From an uncultured Peptoniphilus sp. (GTDB lineage: Bacteria > Bacillota > Clostridia > Tissierellales > Peptoniphilaceae), in the NCBI GenBank assembly GCA_947254665.1, contig CAMYEJ010000101.1:1-5194 (forward strand): 5,194 bases of DNA, in the 5' to 3' direction. Under the pieces are notes generated by a model. It did no database searches, was not told the origin of the DNA, and saw only the letters and a program-made list of their open reading frames with translations. Every line of letters starts with the position of its first letter. Position 1 is the stretch's first letter. The translations under genes and the position numbers were made by a program. This document shows, piece by piece, positions 5,075 to 5,194 of the stretch.

Positions 5075-5194
5075 TTATACCCATTTCGACTACGGGTGGC
5101 GGTAAACCACCACCCTCCGCTCAGGGTGACAGTATTCCCTGAGGTTTTCCTATGTATAACGTATATAGGTGGTCGTCACCCTGAGCGAGCGAAG
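5075..5194. repeat. 192-bp tandem repeat, unit 2, cut by window end (R4, centre, S3 start)
   Basis: R4 starts at 5075 and S3 at 5175. The unit repeats unit 1 almost base for base, including the whole centre, with one added T (CATTTCGAC) and a few substitutions such as GGTGGCGG for GGTGTCGG. High identity between the units points to recent duplication. S3 is truncated after 20 bases, so the number of units in the array is unknown. Confidence 0.85.

Overview
The window looks like a low-GC Gram-positive anaerobe of the Firmicutes. The reasons are strong AGGAGG-type ribosome binding sites, A/T-rich coding sequence, near-consensus sigma-A promoters, a cell-surface protein with S-layer homology (SLH) domains, and intrinsic terminators with long T runs. 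The signal peptide and SLH style of the first gene remind me of Gram-positive anaerobic cocci (Peptoniphilus/Anaerococcus relatives), but that is an impression and not a demonstrated assignment.

Layout. Positions 1-327 hold the end of a dispersed palindromic repeat, then a promoter and a roughly 130-nt structured leader. These drive a large secreted SLH protein (328-2808), which ends in a clean terminator. A short gap leads to a small Panacea/SocA-like (DUF4065) protein (2903-3400), a family known as antitoxins. No partner toxin is visible beside it. After a second strong terminator, positions 3506-3876 are a dense patch of non-coding repeats: a 31-bp tandem repeat, a short palindromic element, a structured 89-bp insertion flanked by 17-bp direct repeats, and a further repeat module. 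A small sigma-70-family factor follows (3989-4609). It has a consensus extended -10 promoter, and its start region carries a perfect palindrome matching the Gram-positive LexA (SOS) box core GAAC-N4-GTTC. The last 585 bases hold a decayed copy of the same repeat composite, an orphan terminator, and a 192-bp tandem repeat that runs off the window end.

How it fits together. All three genes appear to be separate transcription units read left to right. The SLH gene looks like a highly expressed housekeeping surface gene: every arginine codon I read in it is AGA. The antitoxin-like gene and the sigma gene sit among repeats and look like accessory genes. The sigma gene has different codon habits, with many CGT, CTT and TCT codons. 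The most testable idea is that the sigma factor is induced by DNA damage and switches on genes elsewhere. The most unusual sequence is the modular repeat family, whose parts (called here R, S and spacer) recur in the same order on both sides of the sigma gene.
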